A stretch of 64,000 nucleotides of DNA. It comes from CAIYYX01 sp035530135. Lineage in GTDB: Bacteria > Pseudomonadota > Gammaproteobacteria > Burkholderiales > Rhodocyclaceae. The position numbers and the translations under genes were made by a program. Position 1 is the first letter of the stretch; each line of letters begins with the position of its first letter. The notes under the pieces were generated by a model that saw only the letters and a program-made list of their open reading frames with translations, searched no databases and was not told where the DNA came from. The DNA lies in contig DATKVJ010000006.1 of NCBI GenBank assembly GCA_035530135.1, positions 1 to 64,000 of the forward strand. The letters are read 5' to 3'. Of this stretch, positions 1-10,277 are shown in pieces.

Positions 1-2286
1 GCCGAGCAGATCGGCGATGTCGCCACGTCAAAAGGCCCGGTCGAGCGCAAGGTGGTTCGCGTCGTGACACCCGGCACCGTGACCGACACCGAACTGCTGG
101 CCGACAAGCAGGACGCGGTGCTGCTGGCGCTGTCCGCCCAGGGCCGAAAAATCGGACTGGCGTGGCTCAGCATGACGCAAGGCCAACTCGGCATGGCCGA
201 GTGCTTTGAGCCCGAACTGGCCGGCTGGCTGGCGCGACTGAGTCCGGCCGAGGTGCTGGTCGATCGCGACAAGCTGCCCGCAGCGCTGGCGGCGCTGCGC
301 GCACCCACCACCCACCGACCCGCCTGGCAGTTCGATCGCGACTTGGGCACGCGCAAGCTGTGCGAGCAACTCGGCGTGGCGAGTCTGGCCGGCTACAGCG
401 CGCAAGACCTGAACGCCGCGCAATCGGCTGCCGCCGCACTGCTGAGCTATGCCGAGCACACCCAGGGCCGCACGCTGGCGCATGTGCAAAGCCTGCAAGT
501 GCAGCGCAGCAGCGACTTGCTCGACCTGCCCCCGAGCACCCAGCGCAATCTGGAACTCACGCAAACCCTGCGCGGCGAATCTGCGCCCACGCTGCTGTCC
601 TTGCTCGACACCTGCCGCACCGGCATGGGCAGCCGCACGCTGCGCCACTGGATGCTGCATCCGCGGCGCGAACGCACCGAGGCCTTGGCCAGGCACGAGG
701 CCATCGATGCCTTGATCGAGCAGGGTTTCGAGCCGCTGCGTCAATGTCTGCGCAATGTGTCGGATGTCGAGCGCATCACCGCACGCATTGCCTTGCGCCA
801 GGTGCGACCGCGCGAACTGACCGGCTTGCGCGCGACGCTGCAATCGCTGCCCGAGCTGCGCGCCAGCTTTGCCCCGGCATGCGCGCTGCTCAACTTGCTC
901 GGCGCCGGCCTCACGCCGCCCGGCGAGATCGAAGAACTGCTGCGCCTGGCCATCAAGGATGAGCCTGCCGTGTTGCTGCGCGATGGTGGCGTGATCGCGA
1001 CCGGTTTCGACGCCGAGCTCGACGAGTTGCGGGCGATCCAGGACAACTGCGACAGTTTCCTGATCGCGCTCGAAACAAGCGAACGCGCGCGCACCGGTAT
1101 TGCCAATCTGCGCGTGCAGTTCAACCGGGTGCACGGCTTCTATATCGAGGTCACGCAAGGCCAGATCGACAAGGTGCCGGCCGACTACCAGCGACGTCAG
1201 ACGCTGAAGAACGCCGAGCGCTACATCACGCCCGAACTCAAGGCCTTCGAGGACCGCGCGCTGTCCGCCAACGAACGCGCCGCGGCGCTGGAGAAGCAGC
1301 TGTTCGAGGCGCTGCTGAAAAATCTTGCGGCGCACATCCCCGAACTGCAGACCATCGCCCGCGCCCTGGCGCTGACCGACGGCCTGTGCGCGCTCGCCGA
1401 CGCCGCCTTGCGGCTCGACTACTGCCGGCCGGAGTTCCAGGACGGACCCGGGATCGAGATCGTGACCGGCCGCCATCCGGTGGTCGAGCGGGAGGTAAAG
1501 GAGTTCATCGCCAACGACGCCCGGCTCAATGCCGCGCGCCGCATGCTGCTCGTCACCGGCCCCAACATGGGCGGCAAATCGACCTACATGCGCCAGGTGG
1601 CGCTGATCGTGCTGCTCGCCCATTGCGGCAGCTTCGTGCCCGCCGGCGCCTGCAGGATCGGGCCGATCGACGCCATATTCACCCGCATCGGCGCCTCGGA
1701 CGACCTGGCCTCGGGCCGCTCCACCTTCATGGTCGAGATGACCGAGGCGGCGGCGATCCTGCACGGCGCGACCGAGAACTCCCTGGTATTGATGGACGAG
1801 ATCGGCCGGGGCACCTCCACCTTCGACGGCATGGCGCTGGCTTTCGCCATCGCCCGGCAACTGATCGAGAGGAACCGCGCGCTCTCCCTGTTCTCGACCC
1901 ACTACTTCGAGCTGACGCGCTTGAGTCAGGACTATCCGGAATGCGCCAACGTGCATTTGTCGGCGGTCGAGCACGGCCAGGCGATCGTCTTCCTGCACGC
2001 GCTGGAGGAGGGACCGGCGAACCAGAGTTACGGCATCCAGGTCGCGGCCCTGGCCGGCATTCCCGCCGGCGTCATCCGCGACGCCAAGCGGCGCCTGACG
2101 GCGCTGGAGAACCGCGAAGCCGGTCGGGGCGGCACGGACGGCCAGCCCGACCTCTTCGCGGCGCCGGCGGTCGCAGAGGAAAAGCCGCATCCGGCGCTGG
2201 AGGCGCTGGCCGATCTGGACTGCGATGCGCTGTCGCCGCGCCAGGCCTTGGAAAAACTCTACGAATTGAAGCGGCTGGCGCGCTGA
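1..2286 (+). CDS. mutS: DNA mismatch repair protein MutS, 5' end cut by window edge
   Basis: This is the mismatch-recognition ATPase of methyl-directed DNA repair. The frame is open from base 1 and reads straight into a MutS connector and core, so about 100 N-terminal residues, including the mismatch-contacting Phe-x-Glu loop, lie outside the window. Visible parts are the core/lever region, the clamp, and the ATPase with Walker A GPNMGGKST at about nt 1558-1584, a Walker B LVLMDEIGRGTST near nt 1783-1820 and the STHYFELT switch histidine segment. A C-terminal dimerisation tail rich in Ala/Pro follows, ending in YELKRLAR. The gene stands alone and converges on a slyD-like gene. Identity is certain; only the true start is unseen. 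Confidence 0.97.
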   Translation, partial: AEQIGDVATSKGPVERKVVRVVTPGTVTDTELLADKQDAVLLALSAQGRKIGLAWLSMTQGQLGMAECFEPELAGWLARLSPAEVLVDRDKLPAALAALRAPTTHRPAWQFDRDLGTRKLCEQLGVASLAGYSAQDLNAAQSAAAALLSYAEHTQGRTLAHVQSLQVQRSSDLLDLPPSTQRNLELTQTLRGESAPTLLSLLDTCRTGMGSRTLRHWMLHPRRERTEALARHEAIDALIEQGFEPLRQCLRNVSDVERITARIALRQVRPRELTGLRATLQSLPELRASFAPACALLNLLGAGLTPPGEIEELLRLAIKDEPAVLLRDGGVIATGFDAELDELRAIQDNCDSFLIALETSERARTGIANLRVQFNRVHGFYIEVTQGQIDKVPADYQRRQTLKNAERYITPELKAFEDRALSANERAAALEKQLFEALLKNLAAHIPELQTIARALALTDGLCALADAALRLDYCRPEFQDGPGIEIVTGRHPVVEREVKEFIANDARLNAARRMLLVTGPNMGGKSTYMRQVALIVLLAHCGSFVPAGACRIGPIDAIFTRIGASDDLASGRSTFMVEMTEAAAILHGATENSLVLMDEIGRGTSTFDGMALAFAIARQLIERNRALSLFSTHYFELTRLSQDYPECANVHLSAVEHGQAIVFLHALEEGPANQSYGIQVAALAGIPAGVIRDAKRRLTALENREAGRGGTDGQPDLFAAPAVAEEKPHPALEALADLDCDALSPRQALEKLYELKRLAR

Positions 2287-2337
2287 TTAGTGCCCGTAGC
2301 CGTCACCGGGGAAAATCATCCCGGCAACAGCACTAAT
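2286..2337. terminator. Nested inverted repeats between convergent mutS and slyD-like genes
   Basis: An 8-bp inverted repeat (ATTAGTGC at 2286-2293, GCACTAAT at 2330-2337) encloses a second pair, CCGGG and CCCGG, around an A-rich loop. It starts at the mutS stop codon and ends over the slyD-like stop codon. The position between two convergent 3' ends suggests a bidirectional transcription stop. There is no clear T-tract, so this is an inference from symmetry and location. Confidence 0.35.
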
Positions 2338-2815
2338 GGTGGTGGCCGCCGGGGCCGTGGACGTGGCCGTGGGCGAGCTCCTCCTGGGTTGCCGGACGCA
2401 CCTCGACGACGGTGCAGGCGAACACCAGCGCCATGCCGGCGAGCGGATGATTGCCATCGACCACCACCTTGTCGGCCTCGATCTCGGTGATGGTATACAG
2501 CATGTCTTCCTCGTCCTCGTCCTCGGAGGCGCGCTCGAACTGCATGCCGACCTCGATCTGCTCGGGAAACAGGTCGCGCGGCTCGACGTTCACCAGCGCC
2601 GCATCGTACTCGCCGAAGGCTTCGCCGGGTTCCAGCTTGAGCTTCAGGACGGCGCCGACCTCCTTGCCCTGCAGCGCCTCCTCGATGCTCGGGAAAATGC
2701 CGTCGTAGCCGCCGTGCACATACACGAGCGGTTCTGCTCCGGCGTCGATGAGGTTACTCTCGGTGTCATGGACCTCGTAGTCGAGAGTCACGACGGTGTT
2801 CTTGGCTATTTGCAT
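2333..2815 (-). CDS. slyD: SlyD-like FKBP-type peptidyl-prolyl cis-trans isomerase
   Basis: A 160-residue cytoplasmic prolyl isomerase and chaperone. The N-terminus (KNTVVTLDYEVHD) and the split FKBP fold with an inserted acidic flap (about residues 70-120, including a run of Asp/Glu) are those of SlyD. The C-terminus ends in a short His-rich tail, HVHGPGGHHH. This tail is shorter than the metal-binding tail of E. coli SlyD (196 residues) but could still bind Ni or Zn. The ATG at 2815 overlaps the end of the upstream bcp gene by 10 bp, so the two are probably co-transcribed and translationally coupled. A role in nickel delivery to a hydrogenase is possible in the family but is not shown here. 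Confidence 0.88.
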   Translation of the reverse strand: MQIAKNTVVTLDYEVHDTESNLIDAGAEPLVYVHGGYDGIFPSIEEALQGKEVGAVLKLKLEPGEAFGEYDAALVNVEPRDLFPEQIEVGMQFERASEDEDEEDMLYTITEIEADKVVVDGNHPLAGMALVFACTVVEVRPATQEELAHGHVHGPGGHHH

Positions 2816-3285
2816 GGCTGCTCCAGTTGCTTGACGAGTTGCAGGATTTCGGCGACGTGTCCGCGCGGCTTTATATCATAAAGCGCGTGCCGGACGACAC
2901 CCTGGCAGTCGATCACGAAGGTGGAAGGCACGACGCAGAGCTTGCGCACCCCGTCCTTCTCCTTCATCTGGCAGACCCCGTACTTGCGGCTCACCTCGCC
3001 CTCCATGTCGGCCAGCAGACGCACCGAGAGCCCGTGCTTGTCGCGGAACTCGGCGTGGCGCAGGCAGTCGTCGCGGCTCACGCCCAGGACCGTGCAGCCG
3101 ACCCGGGTGAACTCCTCCTCGTGGTCGCTGAAATCGATCGCTTCGAGCGTGCAAAACGGCGTGTCGTCGCGCGGGTAGAAGAACAGCACGGCGTGCTGCT
3201 TGCCGCGCAAGGACTTCAAGGCAAAGGTTTCCATATCCGCATCGGGCAAAGAAAACGCAGGTGCTGATTGACCGGCGAGCAGCAT
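2806..3285 (-). CDS. bcp: Thioredoxin-dependent peroxiredoxin of the Bcp/PrxQ family
   Basis: A 159-residue thiol peroxidase that reduces H2O2 and organic hydroperoxides in the cytoplasm. The active-site segment FYPRDDTPFCTLEAIDF places the peroxidatic cysteine at residue 45 within the Bcp consensus. The resolving cysteine that many PrxQ proteins carry five residues later is Ile50 here, so this is a 1-Cys type or uses another cysteine (Cys64, Cys74 or the VC in KYGVCQMKEKDG). The gene is first in a two-gene unit with the slyD-like gene, overlapping it by 10 bp. A candidate sigma-70 promoter lies 28 bp upstream. Confidence 0.9.
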   Translation of the reverse strand: MLLAGQSAPAFSLPDADMETFALKSLRGKQHAVLFFYPRDDTPFCTLEAIDFSDHEEEFTRVGCTVLGVSRDDCLRHAEFRDKHGLSVRLLADMEGEVSRKYGVCQMKEKDGVRKLCVVPSTFVIDCQGVVRHALYDIKPRGHVAEILQLVKQLEQPCK

Positions 3286-3312
3286 GTCCCCATCCCCAGT
3301 GAAAGCTCAGCG

Positions 3313-3343
3313 ATTCTAACCGAGGCGGAGAAAAAAAATCCAA
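3313..3343 (-). promoter_or_regulatory. Candidate promoter of bcp-slyD
   Basis: On the minus strand a TAGAAT hexamer (3313-3318) lies 28 bp upstream of the bcp ATG. A TTGGAT hexamer (3338-3343) lies 19 bp further up, across a run of eight T residues. The -10 is good and the spacer is slightly long. The rest of the gap 3286-3506 holds no gene that I can support. Confidence 0.35.
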
Positions 3344-3506
3344 ATTCCCGGCGGCCGTCGCGACGCCCCCGGGCAAACGTGGCGTCGCCGCCACAGTATG
3401 ATTTCCGCCGGAAAGATTGGCATGCCGCGGTCATGCCGTGCGCCGCGCCTTGGATCTGGGGCGCCCGGCCGTTCTGCGCCGGCCAGGGACGCCGGCCAGG
3501 CCGTGC

Positions 3507-4637
3507 TCAGGCCGCGTCTAAGGCGCCGCGGTGCGGGTCACGGCTTGCGCGGCCGACGACGGCGTGCGCCTGGCCGAGATACTCGCGCGAGCGCATCTCG
3601 ACCAGGCGGCTGACCGTGCGTTTGAACTCCTCCGCGGCGGTGCCCTGGCGGTACAGCTCCTCGGCGGGGCAGGCAGCCGAGAGCAGCAGCTTGACGCGGT
3701 GGTCGTAGAGCACGTCGATCAGCCAGGTGAAGCGGCGTGCCTCGGAGGCCATGCTGCGGGTCATGCGCGGCACCGAAGACAGCAGCAGCGTCGGGAAGGA
3801 TCGCGCCAGTTCGAGATAGTCGTTCTGCGAGCGCGGTCCGCCGCAAAGCGTGGCGAAGTCGAACCAGATGACGCCGGGCGCGCGCCGGCGCACCGGCAGT
3901 TCCCTGCCCAGTATTGTCTGGGGTCGCTCGTGGCCCTCGCCGCCTGCGATCTGGCGGAAGTCCTCGGCCAGCCTCCGCTCCGCCGCATCATCGGCGGGCA
4001 CCAGGTAGCTCTCCATCTGTTCCAGGGCACGAAAACGGTAATCGATGCCGCTGTCCACCTCGACCACGTCCAGGCGCTCCCGCAGCAGCGCGATGGTCGG
4101 CAGGAACAGGTGCCGCTGCAGGCCTTCCGGATAAAGACCGTCGGGCGAATAGTTGGAGGTCATGCAGAACACCACGCCGCGCTCGAACAGCGCGGAGAAC
4201 AGGCGGCCGAGGATCATCGCGTCGGCGATGTCGGAAACGTGCAGATCGTCGAAGCAGATGACCCGGCTGGCGATCGCGATGGCGTCGGCCACCTTGAGCA
4301 GCGGGTCGGTCGCGTGCCGATTTTCCTTGAGCTGGCGATGAACCTCGGCCATGAAGGCGTGGAAATGCACGCGGCGCTTGCGCTGGTAGGGCAGCGCGGC
4401 GAAAAAGCAGTCCATCAGCAGGGTCTTGCCGCGGCCGACGCCGCCCCAGAAATAGACGCCGCGCGGCAGCTGCGGCCGCACCAGCGCCTTGCGCAGGCGG
4501 CTGCGGCGCTTATGCTTGAAGGCGAGCAGGTCTTGGTGCAGGCGCTCCAGGCGTGCGGCCGCCGCGAGCTGGGCGGCGTCGGCCTGGAAGCCGCGGCTGT
4601 CGCACTGGGCCTGGAAGGATTCGAGCATGCCCGGCAT
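3507..4637 (-). CDS. zapE: Cell division protein ZapE (AFG1-like ATPase)
   Basis: A 376-residue AAA+ ATPase of the AFG1/ZapE family. In E. coli this protein modulates FtsZ ring constriction under stress; homologues are linked to turnover of respiratory-chain subunits. Walker A is GGVGRGKT at residues 65-72, the Walker B/sensor segment is VICFDDLHVSDIADA near residues 128-142, and the family motif FxMTSNYSPDGLYPEGLQR follows. It is the last gene of the sdh-gltA-odh run, 20 bp after lpdA, which fits its proposed link to respiratory complexes. ATG at 4637 is used; a second ATG three codons later is equally possible. Confidence 0.92.
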   Translation of the reverse strand: MPGMLESFQAQCDSRGFQADAAQLAAAARLERLHQDLLAFKHKRRSRLRKALVRPQLPRGVYFWGGVGRGKTLLMDCFFAALPYQRKRRVHFHAFMAEVHRQLKENRHATDPLLKVADAIAIASRVICFDDLHVSDIADAMILGRLFSALFERGVVFCMTSNYSPDGLYPEGLQRHLFLPTIALLRERLDVVEVDSGIDYRFRALEQMESYLVPADDAAERRLAEDFRQIAGGEGHERPQTILGRELPVRRRAPGVIWFDFATLCGGPRSQNDYLELARSFPTLLLSSVPRMTRSMASEARRFTWLIDVLYDHRVKLLLSAACPAEELYRQGTAAEEFKRTVSRLVEMRSREYLGQAHAVVGRASRDPHRGALDAA

Positions 4638-4657
4638 CGAGGCCGCCTAGCCGTCCG

Positions 4658-6094
<1,437 letters not shown>

Positions 6095-6098
6095 GATC

Positions 6099-7328
6099 TC
6101 AGACCTCCAGCAGCAGGCGCGCCGGATCTTCCAGCACGTCCTTCATCGTCACCAGGCCCAGCACCGCCTCGCGGCCGTCGATGATGCGGTGGTCGTAGGA
6201 CAGCGCGAAGTAGTTCATCGGCCGCACCACGACCTGGCCGTGCTCGACCACCGCACGCTCCTTGGTGGCGTGGATGCCGAGGATCGCCGCCTGGGGCGGA
6301 TTGATGATCGGCGTGGACAGCATCGAGCCGAAGACGCCGCCGTTGGAAACCGAGAAGGTGCCGCCGGTCAGCTCCTCGATGCCGAGCTTGCCGTCCCGGG
6401 CCTTGGCGCCGTATTCCGCCACCTTCTTCTCGATGTCGGCCAGGCTCATCTGGTCGGCGTCGCGCAGGATCGGCACCACCAGGCCGCGCGGGCTGCCCAC
6501 GGCGATGCCGATGTCGAAGTAGCCGTGATAGACGATGTCGTTGCCGTCGACCGAGGCGTTCAGCACCGGATATTTCTTCAGCGCCGCGACCACCGCCTTG
6601 ACGAAGAAGGACATGAAGCCGAGCCTGACGCCGTGCTCCTTTTCGAAGCGCTCGGCGTACCGCTTGCGCATTTCCATGACCGGCGCCATGTTGACCTCGT
6701 TGAACGTGGTCAGGATGGCGTTTTGCGCCTGCGACTGCAGCAAGCGCTCGGCGATCCTGGCGCGCAGGCGGCTCATCGGCACGCGCTGCTCGATGCGCTC
6801 GCCCACCACCGCCTCGACGCTCACCGCCACCGGCTGGGTCGGCGCCGGTCTTGCGGCAGCAGGGGCGGGCGCCGGAGCGGCCGGGGTGGCTGCTGCGGGA
6901 GCGGTGCCGAGCACGTCGCCCTTGGTGATGCGACCGCCGCGGCCGCTACCCGTCAGGCTCTCGGCGGCTATGCCCTTTTCCGCCATGATCTTGCGCGCAG
7001 CCGGCATCACTTGCGGCGTGCCCTTGGCTGCAACCGGGGCTTGCGGCGCTGCGGCGGGCGCGGCCGGCGCGACCGCTGCAGTAGCGGCCGCCTCGGTGTC
7101 GATCTCGGCGATCACCTCGCCCGCAACCACGGTGGCGCCATCATTCTTGAGTATCCTCCTGATGACGCCGGCCGCCGGAGCGGGCAGTTCGAGCACCACC
7201 TTGTCGGTCTCGATGTCGATCAGGTTCTCGTCGCGCGCGACCGGCTCGCCTTCCTTCTTGTGCCAGCTCACCAGGGTCGCCTCGGCAACCGACTCGGACA
7301 GTTGCGGGACTTTGACTTCGATCAGCAT
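6099..7328 (-). CDS. odhB: Dihydrolipoyllysine succinyltransferase, E2 of 2-oxoglutarate dehydrogenase
   Basis: A 409-residue E2 core enzyme that transfers succinyl groups from lipoate to CoA. Domains in order: lipoyl domain at 1-77 with the lipoylated Lys43 in IETDKVVLELP, an Ala/Pro-rich linker, a peripheral subunit-binding domain (MPAARKIMAEKGI), a second Ala/Pro linker, and the catalytic domain ending in SYDHRIIDGREAV with the HxxxDG motif. The start at 7328 gives the canonical MLIEVKVPQLSESVAEAT N-terminus; the frame stays open upstream by chance. It follows odhA by 14 bp and precedes lpdA by 4 bp. Confidence 0.97.
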   Translation of the reverse strand: MLIEVKVPQLSESVAEATLVSWHKKEGEPVARDENLIDIETDKVVLELPAPAAGVIRRILKNDGATVVAGEVIAEIDTEAAATAAVAPAAPAAAPQAPVAAKGTPQVMPAARKIMAEKGIAAESLTGSGRGGRITKGDVLGTAPAAATPAAPAPAPAAARPAPTQPVAVSVEAVVGERIEQRVPMSRLRARIAERLLQSQAQNAILTTFNEVNMAPVMEMRKRYAERFEKEHGVRLGFMSFFVKAVVAALKKYPVLNASVDGNDIVYHGYFDIGIAVGSPRGLVVPILRDADQMSLADIEKKVAEYGAKARDGKLGIEELTGGTFSVSNGGVFGSMLSTPIINPPQAAILGIHATKERAVVEHGQVVVRPMNYFALSYDHRIIDGREAVLGLVTMKDVLEDPARLLLEV

Positions 7329-7342
7329 GATGACTCCTGTGA

Positions 7343-10183
7343 TTATTCCGGTGCCTTCAGCTTGCCGAAGGCACCGTCGATGATGGCTCGCTGCTGGGCA
7401 TTGTGCTTGGCGTAGTAGCCGACCGCCGGAGAGGCGGAGGCGGGGCGGCAAACCTGCAGCAACTGCTGCTTCGGTCCGACCGCCCTGACCAGATACTGGC
7501 GCGAGGCGAACCAGTACCACGCGCCCTGATTCATGGGCTCCTCCTGGCACCACACCACTTCGCGGGCAGCAGGATATTTCTTCATTTCGGCGGCGAGGGC
7601 TTCGTCCGGAAAGGGATAGAGCTGCTCCATGCGCAGCACCGCGGTATCGGCTTGCGCCCGCTCGCGGCGCGCCGCCAACAGTTCGTAGTAGATCTTGCCC
7701 GAGCACAGGACGACCCGCTTGACCTTCTTGGCATCGAGCTCATCGACTTCGCCGATCACCGTCTGGAACTGCCCGCGGGCCAACTCGTCGATGGAAGAGA
7801 CCGCGTCCTTGTGGCGCAGCAGCGACTTCGGCGTCAGGATGATCAGCGGCTTTCTGATCTTGCGCAGCATTTGGCGGCGCAGCAGATGGTAGATCTGCGC
7901 CGGGGTGGTGGGCACGCAGACCTGCATGTTCTCCTCGGCGCACAGCTGCATGTAGCGCTCCAGCCGCGCCGACGAATGCTCCGGGCCCTGGCCTTCGTAG
8001 CCGTGCGGCAGCATCAACACCAGGCCGGAGAGCCTGCCCCACTTGGCCTCGCCCGAGGCGATGAACTGGTCGATGACCACCTGGGCGCCGTTGGCGAAGT
8101 CGCCGAACTGCGCTTCCCAGATCACCAGCTCGTTCGGCTCGGCGGTGGAGTAGCCGTATTCGAAGGCCATCACCCCCTCTTCGGAGAGCACCGAGTCGAT
8201 CACGATGAACGGCGCCTGCTTTTCCTGCAGGTGCTGCAGCGGCAGCCAAGTGCCCGCGTCCCAGCGCTCGCGATTCTGGTCGTGCAAGACCGCGTGGCGG
8301 TGGAAGAAGGTGCCGCGACCAGAGTCCTCGCCCGAGACGCGCACGCCATAGCCTTCCACCAGCAAGGTGGCGTAGGCCAGGGTTTCGGCCATGCCCCAGT
8401 CGAGCGCCAGCTTGCCCTCTCCCATCCTGCGACGGTCCTCGATGATCTTCCGCACCCGCGAGTGCAGACTGAAGTTGTCGGGAACGTCATTCACGCGCTC
8501 GGCCAGCCGCTTGAGATCGGCGAGCGGCACGGCCGTGGCACACTCGTCGCTGTACTTCTGCCCGACGAAGGGCGTCCAATCGACCGAGAACTGGCGCTGG
8601 TGACTGGAAATCACCGGGTTGTAGAGCAGCTCGCCGCGATCGAGCGCGGCCCGGTAGTCCTTGATCATCTGCTCCGGATCGTCGGCGGCGAGCACGCCCT
8701 GCCCCAGCAGCTTGTCGGCGTAGAGCTTGCGCGTGCCCGGGTGGGCGGCGATCTTCTTGTACATCAGCGGCTGCGTCACCATCGGCTCGTCCTGCTCGTT
8801 GTGGCCGAGCTTGCGGAAGCAGATCAGGTCGACCACGACGTCGATCCTGAATTCCTTGCGGAAATCCATCGCCAGCTGGGTCACCAGCGCCACCGCCTCC
8901 GGATCGTCGCCGTTGACGTGGAAAATCGGCGCCTCGATCATCTTGAAGATGTCGGTGCAGTACAGCGACGAGCGATAATCGCGCGGATCGGAGGTGGTGA
9001 AGCCGATCTGGTTGTTGACGACGATGTGCACCGTGCCGCCGGTGCCGAAGCCCCGCGTCTGGGAGAAGTTCAGGATCTCCTGATTCACGCCCTGGCCAGC
9101 CACCGCCGCGTCGCCGTGGATCAGCACCGGCAGGATCTGGCTGCCGGTGTGGTCGCCGCGGCGGCGCTGACGCGCATAGACCGAGCCCTCGACCACCGGG
9201 TTCACGATTTCCAGATGCGAGGGATTGAAGGCCAGGGTCAGATGCACGGCCCCACCGGGGGTCGCCACGTTGGAGGAGAAGCCCTTGTGGTACTTGACGT
9301 CGCCGGCCGACAGCTCGTCGGCGTGCTTGCCTTCGAACTCCGAGAACAGGCCCTCGGGCGACTTGCCCAGGGTATTGACCAGGACGTTCAGGCGGCCGCG
9401 GTGGGCCATGCCGATCACCACCTCCTGAACGCCGTGGGCACCGGCCACGCGCACCAGCTCGTCCATCGCGACGATGGTGGATTCGCCGCCCTCGAGCGAG
9501 AAGCGCTTCTGCCCGACGTACTTGGTGTGCAGATAGCGCTCCAAGGTCTCGGCGGCGGTGAGCCGCTCCAACAGGCGCTTCTTCTGCTCGGCGCTGTAAC
9601 TCGGGGTCGAGCGCACCGGCTCCAGCCTGGCCTGGATCCAGCGCTTGTGCGAGATGTTGCTCATGTACATGTATTCGGCGCCGATGGTGCCGCAATAGGT
9701 CTGGCGCAGCGCCTCGAGGATTTCGCGCAGGCTGGCGCGTTCCGGGCCGAAGGCGAACGAACCGGTGCTGAATACGGCGCCGAGATCGGCTTCGGTGAAG
9801 CCGTAATGAGCCGGCTCCAGCTCGGCGACGACCGGTCGCTCGGTGCGCTTCAAGGGGTCGAGTTGGGCCCAGCGATTGCCCAGGAAGCGGTAGGCGTTGA
9901 TCAGCTGCAGCACCTTGACCTGGCGCGGGTCGGCGACCGGGACCGCGCCCGCGTGCAGCGATCCCTGCTTGGCACGCTGCGCGAAGGAAGCGACGATCGG
10001 GCCGTGCGCGACGTCTTGCGCGGCGGCGCCGCCGGCGCCGGGCAGGTTCTGCAGCTTGTCGAAGTAATCGCGCCAGGCCGGGGTCACGGCGCCCGGATTG
10101 CCGAGGTAGGTCTCGTAGAGGTCCTCGATGAAGGGCGCGTTGGCGCCATAGAGGTACGAATTGGCGAGCATCTGCTTCATCAT
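7343..10183 (-). CDS. sucA: 2-oxoglutarate dehydrogenase E1 component
   Basis: A 946-residue thiamine-diphosphate enzyme that decarboxylates 2-oxoglutarate and succinylates the E2 lipoyl group. Typical features are the N-terminal LYGANAPFIEDLYETYL segment that binds E2, the active-site stretch GMAHRGRLNVLVN, FNPSHLEIVNPVVEGS, and the transketolase-like half with EDSGRGTFFHRH and the C-terminal CQEEPMNQGAWYW. Length agrees with the family (about 930-960). Two adjacent ATG codons exist at 10183 and 10180. The Shine-Dalgarno is weak (AGCAGGTG). A 94-bp gap separates it from gltA upstream. Confidence 0.97.
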   Translation of the reverse strand: MMKQMLANSYLYGANAPFIEDLYETYLGNPGAVTPAWRDYFDKLQNLPGAGGAAAQDVAHGPIVASFAQRAKQGSLHAGAVPVADPRQVKVLQLINAYRFLGNRWAQLDPLKRTERPVVAELEPAHYGFTEADLGAVFSTGSFAFGPERASLREILEALRQTYCGTIGAEYMYMSNISHKRWIQARLEPVRSTPSYSAEQKKRLLERLTAAETLERYLHTKYVGQKRFSLEGGESTIVAMDELVRVAGAHGVQEVVIGMAHRGRLNVLVNTLGKSPEGLFSEFEGKHADELSAGDVKYHKGFSSNVATPGGAVHLTLAFNPSHLEIVNPVVEGSVYARQRRRGDHTGSQILPVLIHGDAAVAGQGVNQEILNFSQTRGFGTGGTVHIVVNNQIGFTTSDPRDYRSSLYCTDIFKMIEAPIFHVNGDDPEAVALVTQLAMDFRKEFRIDVVVDLICFRKLGHNEQDEPMVTQPLMYKKIAAHPGTRKLYADKLLGQGVLAADDPEQMIKDYRAALDRGELLYNPVISSHQRQFSVDWTPFVGQKYSDECATAVPLADLKRLAERVNDVPDNFSLHSRVRKIIEDRRRMGEGKLALDWGMAETLAYATLLVEGYGVRVSGEDSGRGTFFHRHAVLHDQNRERWDAGTWLPLQHLQEKQAPFIVIDSVLSEEGVMAFEYGYSTAEPNELVIWEAQFGDFANGAQVVIDQFIASGEAKWGRLSGLVLMLPHGYEGQGPEHSSARLERYMQLCAEENMQVCVPTTPAQIYHLLRRQMLRKIRKPLIILTPKSLLRHKDAVSSIDELARGQFQTVIGEVDELDAKKVKRVVLCSGKIYYELLAARRERAQADTAVLRMEQLYPFPDEALAAEMKKYPAAREVVWCQEEPMNQGAWYWFASRQYLVRAVGPKQQLLQVCRPASASPAVGYYAKHNAQQRAIIDGAFGKLKAPE

Positions 10184-10277
10184 GGGGTCACCTGCTGGGC
10201 GAGGGGTTGGGGGCGCGCGGTGAGCGCCGCCAGCCGGGTCTTCCCGGCGAACGCCCACCGCTGATGAATGTGTCTTC

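Noticed and set aside
28..2190. A 720-codon open frame on the minus strand opposite mutS
   Set aside because: It is antisense to a certain mutS reading frame. Its composition (Arg, Gln, Gly, His, Ala) is typical of shadow frames in GC-rich genes and it has no recognisable domain.
3470..3510. GCCGGC repeats near the zapE 3' end as a terminator
   Set aside because: The units are self-palindromic 6-mers common in this GC-rich sequence; no stem longer than 6 bp and no T-run.
7403..10264. A 953-codon plus-strand open frame opposite sucA
   Set aside because: It mirrors sucA codon by codon, lacks motifs and has the shadow-frame composition.
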